Below, one piece after another: positions 25,350 through 35,106 of a DNA stretch of 64,000 nucleotides. Both the position numbers and the translations under genes were made by a program. The stretch's first letter is position 1. Each line of letters begins with the position of its first letter. This DNA is from Tenericutes bacterium MZ-XQ. GTDB taxonomy: Bacteria > Bacillota_I > Bacilli_A > Acholeplasmatales > Acholeplasmataceae. Under the pieces are notes generated by a model. It worked only from the letters and a program-made list of their open reading frames with translations, did no database searches and was not told the DNA's origin. The stretch covers positions 558,001 through 622,000 of the forward strand of contig CP017950.1 of the NCBI GenBank assembly GCA_002838205.1. Direction: 5' to 3'.

Positions 25350-27020
25350 CTACATTTCTTTTAATGCTTTAATACCTAATAATCTCAATCCTTCATTAAG
25401 GACGATTTGAATCGATCTTGCAAACATCAAATTAGCATTTAAAACCTTTTGATCTTCAACAGCAATACGTTCTTTGCCATAAAAACTATTAAAGCTTTGG
25501 GCAAGACTCATAATATATTTCGAAATAACACTTGGTGCATACAAGTCTCTTGCACGATGTAAGATATTTGGAAACTGTGCGAGTTGTTTAACAATTTCAA
25601 AATAATGGTCTTGTTCATATACACTTTCATCAGCAAGATCAATATCGATATCATATCCTTTAAGAATAGATTCAATACGAACGCTACTATATTGTAAATA
25701 AGGTCCAGTTTGTCCTTCAAACTTGAGCATGTTTTCCAAATTGAAATCAACATCTAAATGTCTTTCATTTTTTAAGTCGTTATAAATAATAGCGCCAATC
25801 GCAACATTTTTGGCAACTTCATCCTGATTTTTTAAGTTAGGGTTCTTACTCATGATGGCTTCTTTTGCTAGTTCTATTGCTTGTTTAATGACTTCTTCTA
25901 AGCGTTTAAACTTACCGCCACGGGTTGACATTTTTTTTCCATCGATTAAGACTAAACCAAAATTGATGTGCTCGATATCAAAATCGTATCCCATTAGATC
26001 TGTCAATTTTTTTAATTGTTTAAAATGAAGTTGTTGCTCATTACCTACAACATATAAGAGTTTATTAGCACCATAAGTCTGGTGACGATATAAAATTGCT
26101 GCTAAATCTCTTGTGATATATAAAGTTGCTCCATCGCTTCTTTTAACGAGTGCTGGTGGCATATCTTCACCTAAATCAACGATCGTTGCTCCATCATCAA
26201 TTTTAAGTAGATTTTTAAGCTCTAACTCAGCAACAGCAGTTTCCATCTTATCATTGTAAAAAGACTCACCAGCAAATGAATCAAATGATACATTTAATAG
26301 TTCATACATATCCATAAACTCTTTTAAAGATTCTTCTTTAAACCACTGCCAAAGTTTAGTATATGTTTCATTACCTTCTTCAAGTGCTTTAAAAACATCT
26401 CTTGCTTGCTGTTCTAATGTATCATCTACTTTTTCTTCATCGTGAAATTTAACATATAGTTTTTGCATTTCAGCAATTGGATTTTTTTCTAAGTCTTCTT
26501 TGTTGCCCCATTTTTGATAAGCAACAATCATTTTACCAAACTGTGTACCCCAGTCACCTAAATGGTTAACAGCGACAGTTTCATATCCTAATTTTTTATG
26601 AATGAGGTTAATTGAATTACCAATCATGGTTGATCTTAAATGTCCAACACCAAAACTTTTTGCAATGTTTGGCGAAGAATAGTCCATCACTACAGTTTCC
26701 TTTTTTTCTAATAACTGATCACCATAATGCTCTTGTTTTTCATAGATGTTTTTCAATATCATTTTAGATAAAGATTTTCTTTCTAAATAAATATTTAAAA
26801 AACCATTCATGAACTCAACTCTAGCTACATGTTCTACTTTAACATCTTGTTCAATTTTGTCAAAAACCATCTTAGGATTCATTTTCCATAGTTTTGATAA
26901 ACTGAAAAGAGGAACTGCTAGATCCGCAAATCCACGTTTTGGTTCTTCAACGATTAAGTCTTCGATACCATGTATAGATTCAATTTTTTGCTTAATGCTT
27001 TGTTTAATTGTTTCAATCAT
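25350..27020 (-). CDS. argS: Arginyl-tRNA synthetase
   Basis: The 556-residue class I synthetase charges tRNA-Arg. The N-terminal additional domain (about 1-100), the HIGH-like motif SPNIAKSFGVGHLRSTMIGN (about 114-133), the KMSK-like KKMSTRGGKF, and the C-terminal anticodon-binding domain with GPYLQYSSVRIESIL are all present. Length is standard. The SD is AAGGAAG. It is encoded just upstream of tRNA-Leu on the same strand. Confidence 0.97.
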   Translation of the reverse strand: MIETIKQSIKQKIESIHGIEDLIVEEPKRGFADLAVPLFSLSKLWKMNPKMVFDKIEQDVKVEHVARVEFMNGFLNIYLERKSLSKMILKNIYEKQEHYGDQLLEKKETVVMDYSSPNIAKSFGVGHLRSTMIGNSINLIHKKLGYETVAVNHLGDWGTQFGKMIVAYQKWGNKEDLEKNPIAEMQKLYVKFHDEEKVDDTLEQQARDVFKALEEGNETYTKLWQWFKEESLKEFMDMYELLNVSFDSFAGESFYNDKMETAVAELELKNLLKIDDGATIVDLGEDMPPALVKRSDGATLYITRDLAAILYRHQTYGANKLLYVVGNEQQLHFKQLKKLTDLMGYDFDIEHINFGLVLIDGKKMSTRGGKFKRLEEVIKQAIELAKEAIMSKNPNLKNQDEVAKNVAIGAIIYNDLKNERHLDVDFNLENMLKFEGQTGPYLQYSSVRIESILKGYDIDIDLADESVYEQDHYFEIVKQLAQFPNILHRARDLYAPSVISKYIMSLAQSFNSFYGKERIAVEDQKVLNANLMFARSIQIVLNEGLRLLGIKALKEM

Positions 27021-27036
27021 TTTTTATCTTCCTTAT

Positions 27037-27062
27037 TAAAAAAAGCACGCGAGTGCTTTTTA
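27037..27062 (-). terminator. Terminator between the thioredoxin-like gene and argS
   Basis: AAAAAGCAC and GTGCTTTTT flank a GCGA loop; the stem-loop begins right after the stop codon of the thioredoxin-like gene and has a T tract on the minus strand. Confidence 0.85.
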
Positions 27063-27629
27063 TTATGCGTTAAGTAAATCAATAACTTCTTCGTAGAAAT
27101 CTCTAACACTACGGTTTAACAATTGCGTATCTTCAGCACTTACCACTTCAAATTGATATAAAATTTCACCATTTTGGAACATGATAAGTTGTGGTGTTGT
27201 TTCTGCTATACCTTCATAAGCTGCGATAAAATTCTCAAATTGTGTTGGATTAATTGATGGATCATAATATTTAATCTCATCTACATATTCTGAAAAATTA
27301 AGAGATTCATAATATTTTTGAAATGCACCAATGTGTGCTTGACATGATGTACAACTTGGCGCACCAATATAAACTAATACTAGTTCTTCTTCTGGAATAA
27401 TTTTGTCTAATCCTTTTTTAAACAATGTTGATTTATACTCTACTTTTGTAAATGGATGATCTTCTGTAAAATCATTGGTAGCATATAACTCATATTGATT
27501 ATATATCACTTCTTTTTCTGATGGTTGTAAAACAACGATTAATGCAATTACTAATACGAAAAAGCCAACAATTGCGGAAATTGTTATTGGATGTACTTTT
27601 GGTTGTACCTTTGTATATTTGTCTGCCAT
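27063..27629 (-). CDS. Membrane-anchored thioredoxin-fold protein with CxxC
   Basis: The 188-residue protein has a single N-terminal transmembrane helix (about 15-35) and an outward-facing domain with VLVYIGAPSCTSCQAHIGAF. Cys93 and Cys96 form a CTSC redox motif, and the proline loop TTPQLIMFQNG follows, as in thioredoxin folds. It probably exchanges thiols or disulfides of extracellular proteins, or is a bacteriocin-accessory-like thioredoxin. It has its own strong promoter and a terminator. The SD is AGGAGG. Confidence 0.82.
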   Translation of the reverse strand: MADKYTKVQPKVHPITISAIVGFFVLVIALIVVLQPSEKEVIYNQYELYATNDFTEDHPFTKVEYKSTLFKKGLDKIIPEEELVLVYIGAPSCTSCQAHIGAFQKYYESLNFSEYVDEIKYYDPSINPTQFENFIAAYEGIAETTPQLIMFQNGEILYQFEVVSAEDTQLLNRSVRDFYEEVIDLLNA

Positions 27630-27658
27630 TTCATATCCTCCTAAATTCGACTATTACG

Positions 27659-27687
27659 ATTATAGCATAAAAGCTATGGTTTATCAA
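27659..27687 (-). promoter_or_regulatory. Promoter of the thioredoxin-like gene
   Basis: On the minus strand TTGATA, a 17-base spacer and TGCTATAAT (extended, perfect -10 at 27659-27664) lie 30 bases before the start codon. Confidence 0.8.
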
Positions 27688-27725
27688 TGAAAATAAAGCA
27701 TATTTTCAGTATTTGAACCAATCTT

Positions 27726-29015
27726 TTATGAAAATACTTTATCAAAGATAACATCGACATATTTAAGGTAAGTTTTTACATCAAACATGCGCGTTATATC
27801 TTCTTTTACAATATATTTTTTAATACTTTCATCCTCTAAAACGAGTGCTTCAAACGATTGGTGATTTTCAATCGATTGATATGCCAGTTTTTGAATGATG
27901 TTATATGCTTGATCACGGTCCATCCCTTGATCAATCAAATGATGAAGTACATGTTGTGCATGTATACTGCCATGTGTTAACTCAATGTTTCTCATCATGT
28001 TTTCTGGATAAACGATGAGTTTTTTTAATGTATCACTATATCTGTTTAGCATATAATCGACAAGTGTTGTCGCATCCACTAAAATGATTCTTTCAACAGA
28101 TGAATGTGAGATATCTCTTTCATGCCATAAGGCAATGTTATCCATACTTGCAGTTACATGACCCTTCAGTATTCTTGCAAGGCCTGAAACGTTTTCGCTA
28201 CTTATTGGATTTTTCTTATGAGGCATAGCAGATGATCCCTTTTGATTGACATCGAAAAATTCACTGACTTCTCTAACTTCACTTCTAGATAGGTGTCTGA
28301 TTTCAACAGCAATCTTTTCAATCTCTGCAGCAATTAATGCAAGTTGATGTATGTATCTAGCGTGTCTGTCTCTTTGTAGGGTTTGTGTTGAAATATTTGC
28401 TGCTTTAAGTCCAAGTTTTTTGCTTGCAATGCGTTCTAATTCTGGAGTGTTTGCAGCATAATTACCAACAGCACCACTGATTTTACACACTTCAACCAAT
28501 TTAGAAGCTTCGATAAAGCCTTGATATAAACGTTTAAAATCTTCATACCATAATGCAAATTTTAACCCAAAACTTGTGACTTCAGCATGCATACCATGTG
28601 TTCTACCCATGATTGGTGTGTCTTTATAAAGATATGCCTTCTCTTTTAACACTTCCATCATTAATTGTATATCTTTTTTAATGAGTTTATTGGCTTGTTT
28701 TAGAAGTAAACCATATGCACTATCCACAACATCTGTTGATGTAAGCCCATAATGAAGATACTTCTTTTCTTCACCCAAAGATTTTTTCACCGCTTGAGTA
28801 AACGCAATCACATCATGCTTCGTTTCTTTTTCAATCTCTAAAATGTCTTTAATTTTGAATGAGGCTTTCGTGATTTTTTGATACGTATGCTCATCAAAAA
28901 GACCGAGTTTCATCCAAGCATAGCTTGCTGCTAACTCAACTTTTAAATATGCATTAAATTTATGTTTATCATTCCAAATAAGTTTCATTTCTTTTCTTTG
29001 ATATCTTTCAATCAT
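27726..29015 (-). CDS. purB: Adenylosuccinate lyase
   Basis: The 429-residue enzyme of the fumarase/aspartase superfamily cleaves adenylosuccinate to AMP and fumarate (and SAICAR in de novo synthesis). The signature loop GSSAMPHKKNPISSENVSGL is at about 262-281; HYGLTSTDVVDSA and GRTHGMHAEVTSFG supply catalytic His residues. It begins 12 bases after purA, so the IMP-to-AMP route is one operon. No other pur genes are in the window. Confidence 0.97.
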   Translation of the reverse strand: MIERYQRKEMKLIWNDKHKFNAYLKVELAASYAWMKLGLFDEHTYQKITKASFKIKDILEIEKETKHDVIAFTQAVKKSLGEEKKYLHYGLTSTDVVDSAYGLLLKQANKLIKKDIQLMMEVLKEKAYLYKDTPIMGRTHGMHAEVTSFGLKFALWYEDFKRLYQGFIEASKLVEVCKISGAVGNYAANTPELERIASKKLGLKAANISTQTLQRDRHARYIHQLALIAAEIEKIAVEIRHLSRSEVREVSEFFDVNQKGSSAMPHKKNPISSENVSGLARILKGHVTASMDNIALWHERDISHSSVERIILVDATTLVDYMLNRYSDTLKKLIVYPENMMRNIELTHGSIHAQHVLHHLIDQGMDRDQAYNIIQKLAYQSIENHQSFEALVLEDESIKKYIVKEDITRMFDVKTYLKYVDVIFDKVFS

Positions 29016-29027
29016 AGGAAGCTCCTT

Positions 29028-30293
29028 TTAAAAAACATCTTTTACTAATATGGTTTGATTACGGTCAGGACCTACTGAGAAGATTGCAATTTCAACTTTT
29101 ACCAGTTCACTTAATGTTTTTAAATAATTTTTTGCAGCTACTGGAAGCTCATCAAAATGCTTAACTCCAGTTATATCATCAGACCATCCATCTAATGTAA
29201 TGTAATTAGGCTCACATCTCATAAAATCATCAATATCTGCAGGAACATAATCAATTTCTTTACCATCTAATGTGTAACTTACACAAACTTTGAGTTCATC
29301 AACCCCTGATAAGACATCTAAAAGCGTCACTGCCAAATATGAAAGACCACTGACTCTTTTTGTGTGTCTTAAAACAACAGTATCAAGCCAACCAATACGT
29401 CTTGGTCTACCTGTTGTTGTGCCAAACTCATTGCCCCTAACTCTGATTTCATCACCAAGTTCATCTTTTATTTCTGTTGGCATAAAGCCTTCACCAACAC
29501 GTGTTGAATATGCTTTAGTCACACCGATTGCACCCTCAATTAGCCATGGGGCAATGCCTGTGTTTACAGGTACTGATGAAGCTGTTGGTGATGATGATGT
29601 AACATATGGATATGTCCCATGATCAAGGCAAAGCATCACACCTTGAGCACCTTCAAACAAAATCTTTTTATCATCTTCAATATATTGGTTTAATAGATAA
29701 GATGTATCAGTTACGTAAGGTCTCATTAAATCTGCATAACCTTTATATTCTTGATAAACTTGATCAAAATCAATCAAATCTTTACCATAATGCTTAAGTT
29801 CTTTATTCTTTAATTCAACCAAATGCTTAAGTTCTTCACGAAACTTATCTTCATGAATAAAACTCGATACTCTCATTCCAATCCTTGCACTTTTATCTGT
29901 ATAAGTCGGTCCAATCCCCTTATGTGTTGTACCAATCTTAACATCCTTTTTATCAGATTCATAAGCTTTATCTAACTCAATATGATATGGAAATACGACA
30001 TGTGCACGATCTGAAATATATAAGTTGAAAGATTCAACTTTTTTAATCTCATCATGAAATGCTTTTGGATTAATGACCATTCCATTTGCCATTACATTTT
30101 CAATTCTTGGGTTCAAAATGCCCGATGGCAAAAGATGTAGACTATACTTCTTTCCATCAAAGACCACAGTATGGCCAGCATTGTTTCCACCTTGATACCT
30201 ACAGACAACATCAGCTTTTTGAGCTAAATAATCTGTGATTTTACCTTTACCTTCATCTCCCCATTGTGTTCCTACAATAACAAGTCTTTTCAT
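29028..30293 (-). CDS. purA: Adenylosuccinate synthetase
   Basis: The 421-residue enzyme joins IMP and aspartate using GTP. The N-terminal P-loop VGTQWGDEGKGKITDYLA with catalytic Asp13, the GGNNAGHTVV His42-region motif, and the GTTTGRPRRIGWLD motif are all present. Length is normal. It is first in the purA-purB operon. Confidence 0.97.
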   Translation of the reverse strand: MKRLVIVGTQWGDEGKGKITDYLAQKADVVCRYQGGNNAGHTVVFDGKKYSLHLLPSGILNPRIENVMANGMVINPKAFHDEIKKVESFNLYISDRAHVVFPYHIELDKAYESDKKDVKIGTTHKGIGPTYTDKSARIGMRVSSFIHEDKFREELKHLVELKNKELKHYGKDLIDFDQVYQEYKGYADLMRPYVTDTSYLLNQYIEDDKKILFEGAQGVMLCLDHGTYPYVTSSSPTASSVPVNTGIAPWLIEGAIGVTKAYSTRVGEGFMPTEIKDELGDEIRVRGNEFGTTTGRPRRIGWLDTVVLRHTKRVSGLSYLAVTLLDVLSGVDELKVCVSYTLDGKEIDYVPADIDDFMRCEPNYITLDGWSDDITGVKHFDELPVAAKNYLKTLSELVKVEIAIFSVGPDRNQTILVKDVF

Positions 30294-30325
30294 ATGTATC
30301 CCCTTATTAATTTTCTTACAGGCTT

Positions 30326-30334
30326 ATTATAACA
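30326..30334 (-). promoter_or_regulatory. Extended -10 promoter of purA-purB
   Basis: TGTTATAAT on the minus strand is an extended -10 element 33 bases before the purA start. The -35 region is weak. Confidence 0.5.
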
Positions 30335-30379
30335 TTTTTACAACTTTTTGATAGAACAAAAATCATATGAACTCTCTTC

Positions 30380-30408
30380 TTGTTAAATTATCAAATCTCA
30401 AGTATAAT
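30380..30408 (+). promoter_or_regulatory. Promoter of glgA
   Basis: TTGTTA (30380-30385), a 17-base spacer and perfect TATAAT (30403-30408) lie just upstream of the glgA SD (AGGTGA) and ATG. Confidence 0.8.
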
Positions 30409-30426
30409 TGGTTTAGGTGATAACAT

Positions 30427-31851
30427 ATGAATATACTATTTTGTAGTGGTGAAGCACATCCGTTCAGTAAATCAGGGGGCTTAGCTGACGTTAGTTATGC
30501 TTTACCAAAAGCACTATCAAAAAAAGGGCATAAAATCAAAATCATTACGCCTTTGTACAAAAAAATAGCCTCACAAAAAGAAAGTTTTAAACATATAGGA
30601 CAAGCAACAATTAAGATGGATAATCGTGAAGAAGTTGCAACCTTCTATGAAACAACTTATGATCACTTAACCTATGTTTTCGTTGGTCATGATACTTACT
30701 ACTCAAAATCTAAGTACTACGGTCATGATGATGATCCTGAAAGATTTACTTTTTTTAATTTTGCAATTTTAGAGTATGTAAGACTTACACAAGATTATCC
30801 GGATTTAATCCATTCAAATGATTGGCAAACGAGCTTAGTACCATTTTTCCTAGATGTCTTTTATAGACAGCAAAATGATGAGTTCAATAAAATCAAGACA
30901 TTATTATCCATCCACAACTTAGAAAAACAAGGTGCATATGGGTTAGAAGTTGAAAAACTATTTAATCATAAAAATTTCACTTACATCCATATGAATCAAG
31001 TTAACTTTTTAAAATGTGGTATTATGCGTGCTAATGCGATTAACACAGTTTCTGAAAACTATAAGGATGAGATCCTAACTCGTTTTTACGGATTCTCACT
31101 TGAGGGGCCACTAAAATCAAGAAAAAACGATTTACATGGTATATTGAACGGTTTTGACGATGAACTTTATAATCCAAAAAATAATGAGCACATATATCAA
31201 GGTTATGATGAAAATACATTTTCAATTGGAAAGAAGATTAACCGTAGAGCATTACTAAAAGATTTAAATCTTAAAGAAGAACAAAATATTCCAATTGTTT
31301 CATTCATCCATAGATTTGCACGCCAAAAAGGGATTGATATCATGATGGAAGTGTTGGATGATTATTTAAAGATTGGAGCGTTATATTTAATCGTTGTTGG
31401 TTCAGGAGATGCTTTATACGAATCTTATTTCATGAAACTTCAAAAGAAATATCCGGAATACGTCTACTATAAAGAAGGGTTTGATGTATCACTCGAACAA
31501 AAAATATATGCTTCAAGTGACTTATTCTTACTTCCAAGCCTATTTGAACCTTGCGGTTTAAATCACATGATCGCAATGAAATATGGCTCATTACCAATAG
31601 TTAGAGAAACCGGTGGTTTAAAAGATACTGTTACACCATACAATAAATTTAGTGGTGTGGGTGTAGGATTCACTTTTAAAAACTATCATAAAGACGATTT
31701 AAGAGAAGCCATCGATCAGGCACTTGATTTATATCACAATAATCAAGAAGATTTTGATAACATGATTCAACAAGCTATGCACATCAGATATTCTGTATCT
31801 AGAATGGCAAGTCAATATGAGGCTTTATATAATCATATTATGAACACTTAA
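30427..31851 (+). CDS. glgA: Glycogen/starch synthase (ADP-glucose-type, GT5)
   Basis: The 474-residue glycosyltransferase adds glucose from a nucleotide sugar to alpha-1,4-glucan. GT5 landmarks are CSGEAHPFSKSGGLADVSYA (KxGGL-type site, residues 6-25), HSNDWQTSLVPFFLDVFY, FIHRFARQKGIDIM, and PSLFEPCGLNHMIAMKYGS (C-terminal catalytic Glu region). Unusually it stands alone: no glgB, glgC, glgD or glgP lies in the neighbourhood, so the pathway context is missing here. Confidence 0.92.
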   Translation: MNILFCSGEAHPFSKSGGLADVSYALPKALSKKGHKIKIITPLYKKIASQKESFKHIGQATIKMDNREEVATFYETTYDHLTYVFVGHDTYYSKSKYYGHDDDPERFTFFNFAILEYVRLTQDYPDLIHSNDWQTSLVPFFLDVFYRQQNDEFNKIKTLLSIHNLEKQGAYGLEVEKLFNHKNFTYIHMNQVNFLKCGIMRANAINTVSENYKDEILTRFYGFSLEGPLKSRKNDLHGILNGFDDELYNPKNNEHIYQGYDENTFSIGKKINRRALLKDLNLKEEQNIPIVSFIHRFARQKGIDIMMEVLDDYLKIGALYLIVVGSGDALYESYFMKLQKKYPEYVYYKEGFDVSLEQKIYASSDLFLLPSLFEPCGLNHMIAMKYGSLPIVRETGGLKDTVTPYNKFSGVGVGFTFKNYHKDDLREAIDQALDLYHNNQEDFDNMIQQAMHIRYSVSRMASQYEALYNHIMNT

Positions 31852-31884
31852 ATCATAATTATGCTTTATGCTTTTTTATAACAA

Positions 31885-31932
31885 AAAATGGGCAGGACTG
31901 AATCTGTATTCAGCCTTGCCCATTATTTATTT
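31885..31932. terminator. Bidirectional terminator between glgA and nfo
   Basis: AATGGGCA...CTGAAT (31887-31903) pairs with ATTCAG...TGCCCATT (31908-31924) except for two central positions, flanked by A-rich sequence on the left and T-rich on the right. It serves the two convergent genes. Confidence 0.8.
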
Positions 31933-32814
31933 TTGCTCAATTTTTGTTTTTAAGTCAGGATCAAAAGTCTTTTGTCTAACCATTTCAATTTCTTCTAAAT
32001 ATGGTGCTTTTTTATCGATATAAGGCGTTTCCAATATTTTTGGCACATCTAGGAAATCTGGATGATATATTACTTTTAATAACGCATCGAATCCCAAATA
32101 GCCAAAGCCTAAATTCTCGTGTCTATCTTTAGCTGCACCTTGTACATTTTTACTATCATTGATATGAAAAACGGATATCATCTCTTTACCAACGACTTCA
32201 TCAAAATGTTTAATCACACCTTCAAAATCATTTTTAATATCATATCCAGCATCGTGTGTGTGACATGTGTCAAAACAAACACTCAAGCGTTCTTTATGCT
32301 CAACAAGGTTGATGATTGACTTTAACTCTTCAAACGTTTTTCCAACTTCATTACCTTTACCTGCCATCGTTTCAAGTGCGATTTTAACGGTTAAATCTTT
32401 TGTGTTTTCAATCACTTTGTTTAAACCTTCTGCAATCCATCTAATCGCTTCTTCTCTATCTTTTCCTACTGCACTACCTGGATGTAGAACAATTTGAGTA
32501 GCACCCATAAATGCAGTTCTTTTAATTTCTTCAGTTAAGAAACGGACTGCGAAATCTCTTTTTTCTGCACTCGGATTTGCTAGATTCATAATATAAGGTG
32601 CATGAACAACAACTGCGTTTATATCAAACCCTACTTCATCCATATATGCTAAAGCTTCTTTAGCTTTTAATTGATCCATTTTTTTACGAATCGTATTTTG
32701 AGGAGCACCTGTATATATCATCAGTGCATTAGCGTTATAACTTAAGGCTTCTTTAACTGAACCTAAATACATATCGTCTCCTGACATAGAAACATGGCTA
32801 CCTATTTTGATCAT
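31927..32814 (-). CDS. nfo: Endonuclease IV (AP endonuclease)
   Basis: The 295-residue TIM-barrel enzyme cuts DNA at abasic sites in base-excision repair. The three prosite-type motifs are visible: LETMAGKGNEVG (about 147-158), VCFDTCHTHDAGYD (about 177-190) and FHINDSKNVQGAAKDRHENL (about 217-236), with the zinc-binding His, Asp and Glu residues. Its start overlaps the end of the DEAD helicase gene by 17 bases. Confidence 0.96.
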   Translation of the reverse strand: MIKIGSHVSMSGDDMYLGSVKEALSYNANALMIYTGAPQNTIRKKMDQLKAKEALAYMDEVGFDINAVVVHAPYIMNLANPSAEKRDFAVRFLTEEIKRTAFMGATQIVLHPGSAVGKDREEAIRWIAEGLNKVIENTKDLTVKIALETMAGKGNEVGKTFEELKSIINLVEHKERLSVCFDTCHTHDAGYDIKNDFEGVIKHFDEVVGKEMISVFHINDSKNVQGAAKDRHENLGFGYLGFDALLKVIYHPDFLDVPKILETPYIDKKAPYLEEIEMVRQKTFDPDLKTKIEQK

Positions 32815-34039
32815 AAAGTTCTCTCCTTCTCGCTTGTTTTTTAGCTTTTGTGACTTGTTCTTTATTTTTCTTTTTATAGTTAGGTTTTACCTTTTTAGGT
32901 TTTTTAACCGATTTGATTGCATTTTTTTCAGCTTCTGACAAGGGTCTTTTTTTACTTACTTTTTCAATTAAACCCTCTGGTGTTAATTGATACTCTTTAA
33001 AATCTACGAGTTTTCTCAGTTTATCAATACGACGATGATCATCAACATTTAAAAACGTAATAACGATACCAGAATCGTACATTCTACCAGTTCTACCACT
33101 TCTATGCATAAAGAACTCTAAATGATGCGGTAAATCAAAATGAATTACGTGTGAAATCTTGAAATCAAGACCTCGTGCTGCTAAATCAGAGGTAACAACA
33201 TACTGATATTTCATATGTTTGATTTCATCAATGATTTGCTTTCTACGTTTAATGCCTAAGCTTGATTGGAAATTAACGACATTAAGACCTAACTCGTATA
33301 ATGACTCATAAACTAGATCTTGATTCTCCTTCTTACTCACAAAGATAAAACATACATATGGATTAATATGTTTAATGACTTTCTTTAAACTTTCAAGTCG
33401 ATCTTGATGTTTAATATTGATCAATTGATACTCAATATCTAACTCATGTGATTTAGATGTGTCAATCAAATCATATGTGCCAAAATATGCTCTAATAAAA
33501 GGTTCCATTTGTTTCGTAATGGTTGCAGAAAATAAAAGATATTTAGCGTTATTCATCATGGCAATAATGCCATCAATCCAACCCATAAACTCTTCATCAA
33601 ACATCATATCTGCTTCATCTAAAACAAGATATTTTGCATCTTTGATGCTTAAAGCTTGTTCATCAACAGTTAGATACTTTAATCTGTTAGGTGTTGCGAT
33701 GACAATTTGTGGCTGTGCTTTTCTCAGCCATTCTACATCTTTTTGCTTGTCTCGACTTGCTTCATAAGCTTTAACTGTAAAGCGATCATCAGTTAACATC
33801 AACATTTGATGAACTTGAACAACAAGTTCATTGGTTGGTACTAAGATAACCACTTGCGTTTTCTTAAGATTAACATCTAATCTTTCTAAAATCGGTAAAA
33901 GGTAAGCATGTGTTTTACCTGTTCCTGTAGGTGCAAGTCCAACCAAATGCTTTTTATGGTCAATAGCAGCAAAAACACCATCTTGAATAGGTGTTGTTGT
34001 TTTAAATCCTAAATTTTCTAATTTCTCTTTAATATACAT
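32798..34039 (-). CDS. DEAD-box ATP-dependent RNA helicase (CshB-like)
   Basis: This is a 413-residue RNA helicase. It has a Q motif (TTPIQDGVF), motif I APTGTGKTHAYLLP, motif II VLDEADMMFDE, motif III SATI, and motif VI HRSGRTGRMYDSG, followed by a basic C-terminal tail (residues 370-413, KKPKKVKPNYKKK) likely to bind RNA. Such proteins assist ribosome assembly or mRNA decay. It is co-transcribed with nfo. Confidence 0.93.
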   Translation of the reverse strand: MYIKEKLENLGFKTTTPIQDGVFAAIDHKKHLVGLAPTGTGKTHAYLLPILERLDVNLKKTQVVILVPTNELVVQVHQMLMLTDDRFTVKAYEASRDKQKDVEWLRKAQPQIVIATPNRLKYLTVDEQALSIKDAKYLVLDEADMMFDEEFMGWIDGIIAMMNNAKYLLFSATITKQMEPFIRAYFGTYDLIDTSKSHELDIEYQLINIKHQDRLESLKKVIKHINPYVCFIFVSKKENQDLVYESLYELGLNVVNFQSSLGIKRRKQIIDEIKHMKYQYVVTSDLAARGLDFKISHVIHFDLPHHLEFFMHRSGRTGRMYDSGIVITFLNVDDHRRIDKLRKLVDFKEYQLTPEGLIEKVSKKRPLSEAEKNAIKSVKKPKKVKPNYKKKNKEQVTKAKKQARRRELYDQNR

Positions 34040-34126
34040 ATAAAATCACCATAGTTATTATATCATACTAAAGTAAATTGCCTTTAAAAATAACATATTT
34101 AAGTTATAATAGAATTGGTGATGAAA

Positions 34127-35053
34127 ATGAAAGTAATTGATTTAACACCTAGAGGATATTGCCATGGTGTTTTAAACGCAATGGCCATCGTTAAAAAAGT
34201 CATTAAAACCGAATCTTATCCTAGACCTATCTATGTTTTAGGACAAATTGTACATAACCAAAAGATCACAAAAGCATTTAAAGCATATGGTGTCATTAGT
34301 CTTGATCAAAAAGGCAAAACACGACTTGAAATGATTGAGCAAGTCAATCAAGGAACTGTAATCTTTACAGCTCATGGCATCAGTGATAAAGTGATTGAAC
34401 GTGCAAAAGAAAAAGGCTTGACATACCTTAACGCAACCTGTAGAGATGTTTTAAAAGTACATAAAGCAGTAAAACAAAAACTAGATGAGGGCTATCAAGT
34501 GATTTATATTGGACATAGAAATCATCCAGAACCTGAAGCTATTTTAGATATTGATCCATCGATTTTATTTGTTGAACATGAAAAGGATGCCATGCTTCTT
34601 CCAAATGATTTAGGAGATAAGATTTTTGTAACTAACCAAACAACATTAAGCTTGTATGATATTCAATCAGTACTAGCTATTATAGAGACGAAATATCCAA
34701 GTTATATCTTTGATAACGAGATTTGTAATGCAACTACGGTTAGACAACAAGCTGTATTAGATCAAGAAAAAGTCGATTTAATGCTTGTAGTTGGTGATCA
34801 AAAAAGCAGTAACTCAAATAAGCTTGCTGAAGTCTCTAAAAAATCTAAAAATATACCTAGCTACCTCATTGGGGGAGTTGAAGATATTGATTTATCTTGG
34901 TTACAAAATATATCCTCAGTTAGTGTAACTTCAGGTGCATCAACGCCGACAAAAGTTACTGAAGAAGTCATAGACTTTTTAAAGCAATATAAAAAAGATG
35001 ATCCCAACACGTGGCATCATCAAACAAAATTATCTGTTACAGATGTATTATAG
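34127..35053 (+). CDS. ispH: 4-hydroxy-3-methylbut-2-enyl diphosphate reductase
   Basis: The 308-residue iron-sulfur enzyme makes IPP and DMAPP in the last step of the MEP (non-mevalonate) pathway, matching dxs elsewhere in the window. The cluster cysteines are in RGYCHGV, NATCRDV and EICNATTVRQQA; TAHGIS, NHPEPEAI and VVGDQKSSNSNKL are further landmarks. The ATG at 34127 is chosen because GGTGA lies five bases upstream. A TATAAT at 34105-34110 is the likely -10. Confidence 0.96.
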   Translation: MKVIDLTPRGYCHGVLNAMAIVKKVIKTESYPRPIYVLGQIVHNQKITKAFKAYGVISLDQKGKTRLEMIEQVNQGTVIFTAHGISDKVIERAKEKGLTYLNATCRDVLKVHKAVKQKLDEGYQVIYIGHRNHPEPEAILDIDPSILFVEHEKDAMLLPNDLGDKIFVTNQTTLSLYDIQSVLAIIETKYPSYIFDNEICNATTVRQQAVLDQEKVDLMLVVGDQKSSNSNKLAEVSKKSKNIPSYLIGGVEDIDLSWLQNISSVSVTSGASTPTKVTEEVIDFLKQYKKDDPNTWHHQTKLSVTDVL

Positions 35054-35106
35054 GATGATTAAGTAAGCTAACTTAGTTTAGCTTGCTACGCTTCATCCTT
35101 TTTTTT
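35053..35106 (+). terminator. Terminator of ispH, overlapping the dinB 3' end
   Basis: GGATGA (35053-35058) pairs with TCATCC (35093-35098), with an inner AAGTAAGCTAA/TTAGCTTGCT stem, then eight Ts. The last codons of the convergent dinB gene (KKKDEA) are written in the right arm and T tract. Confidence 0.8.
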
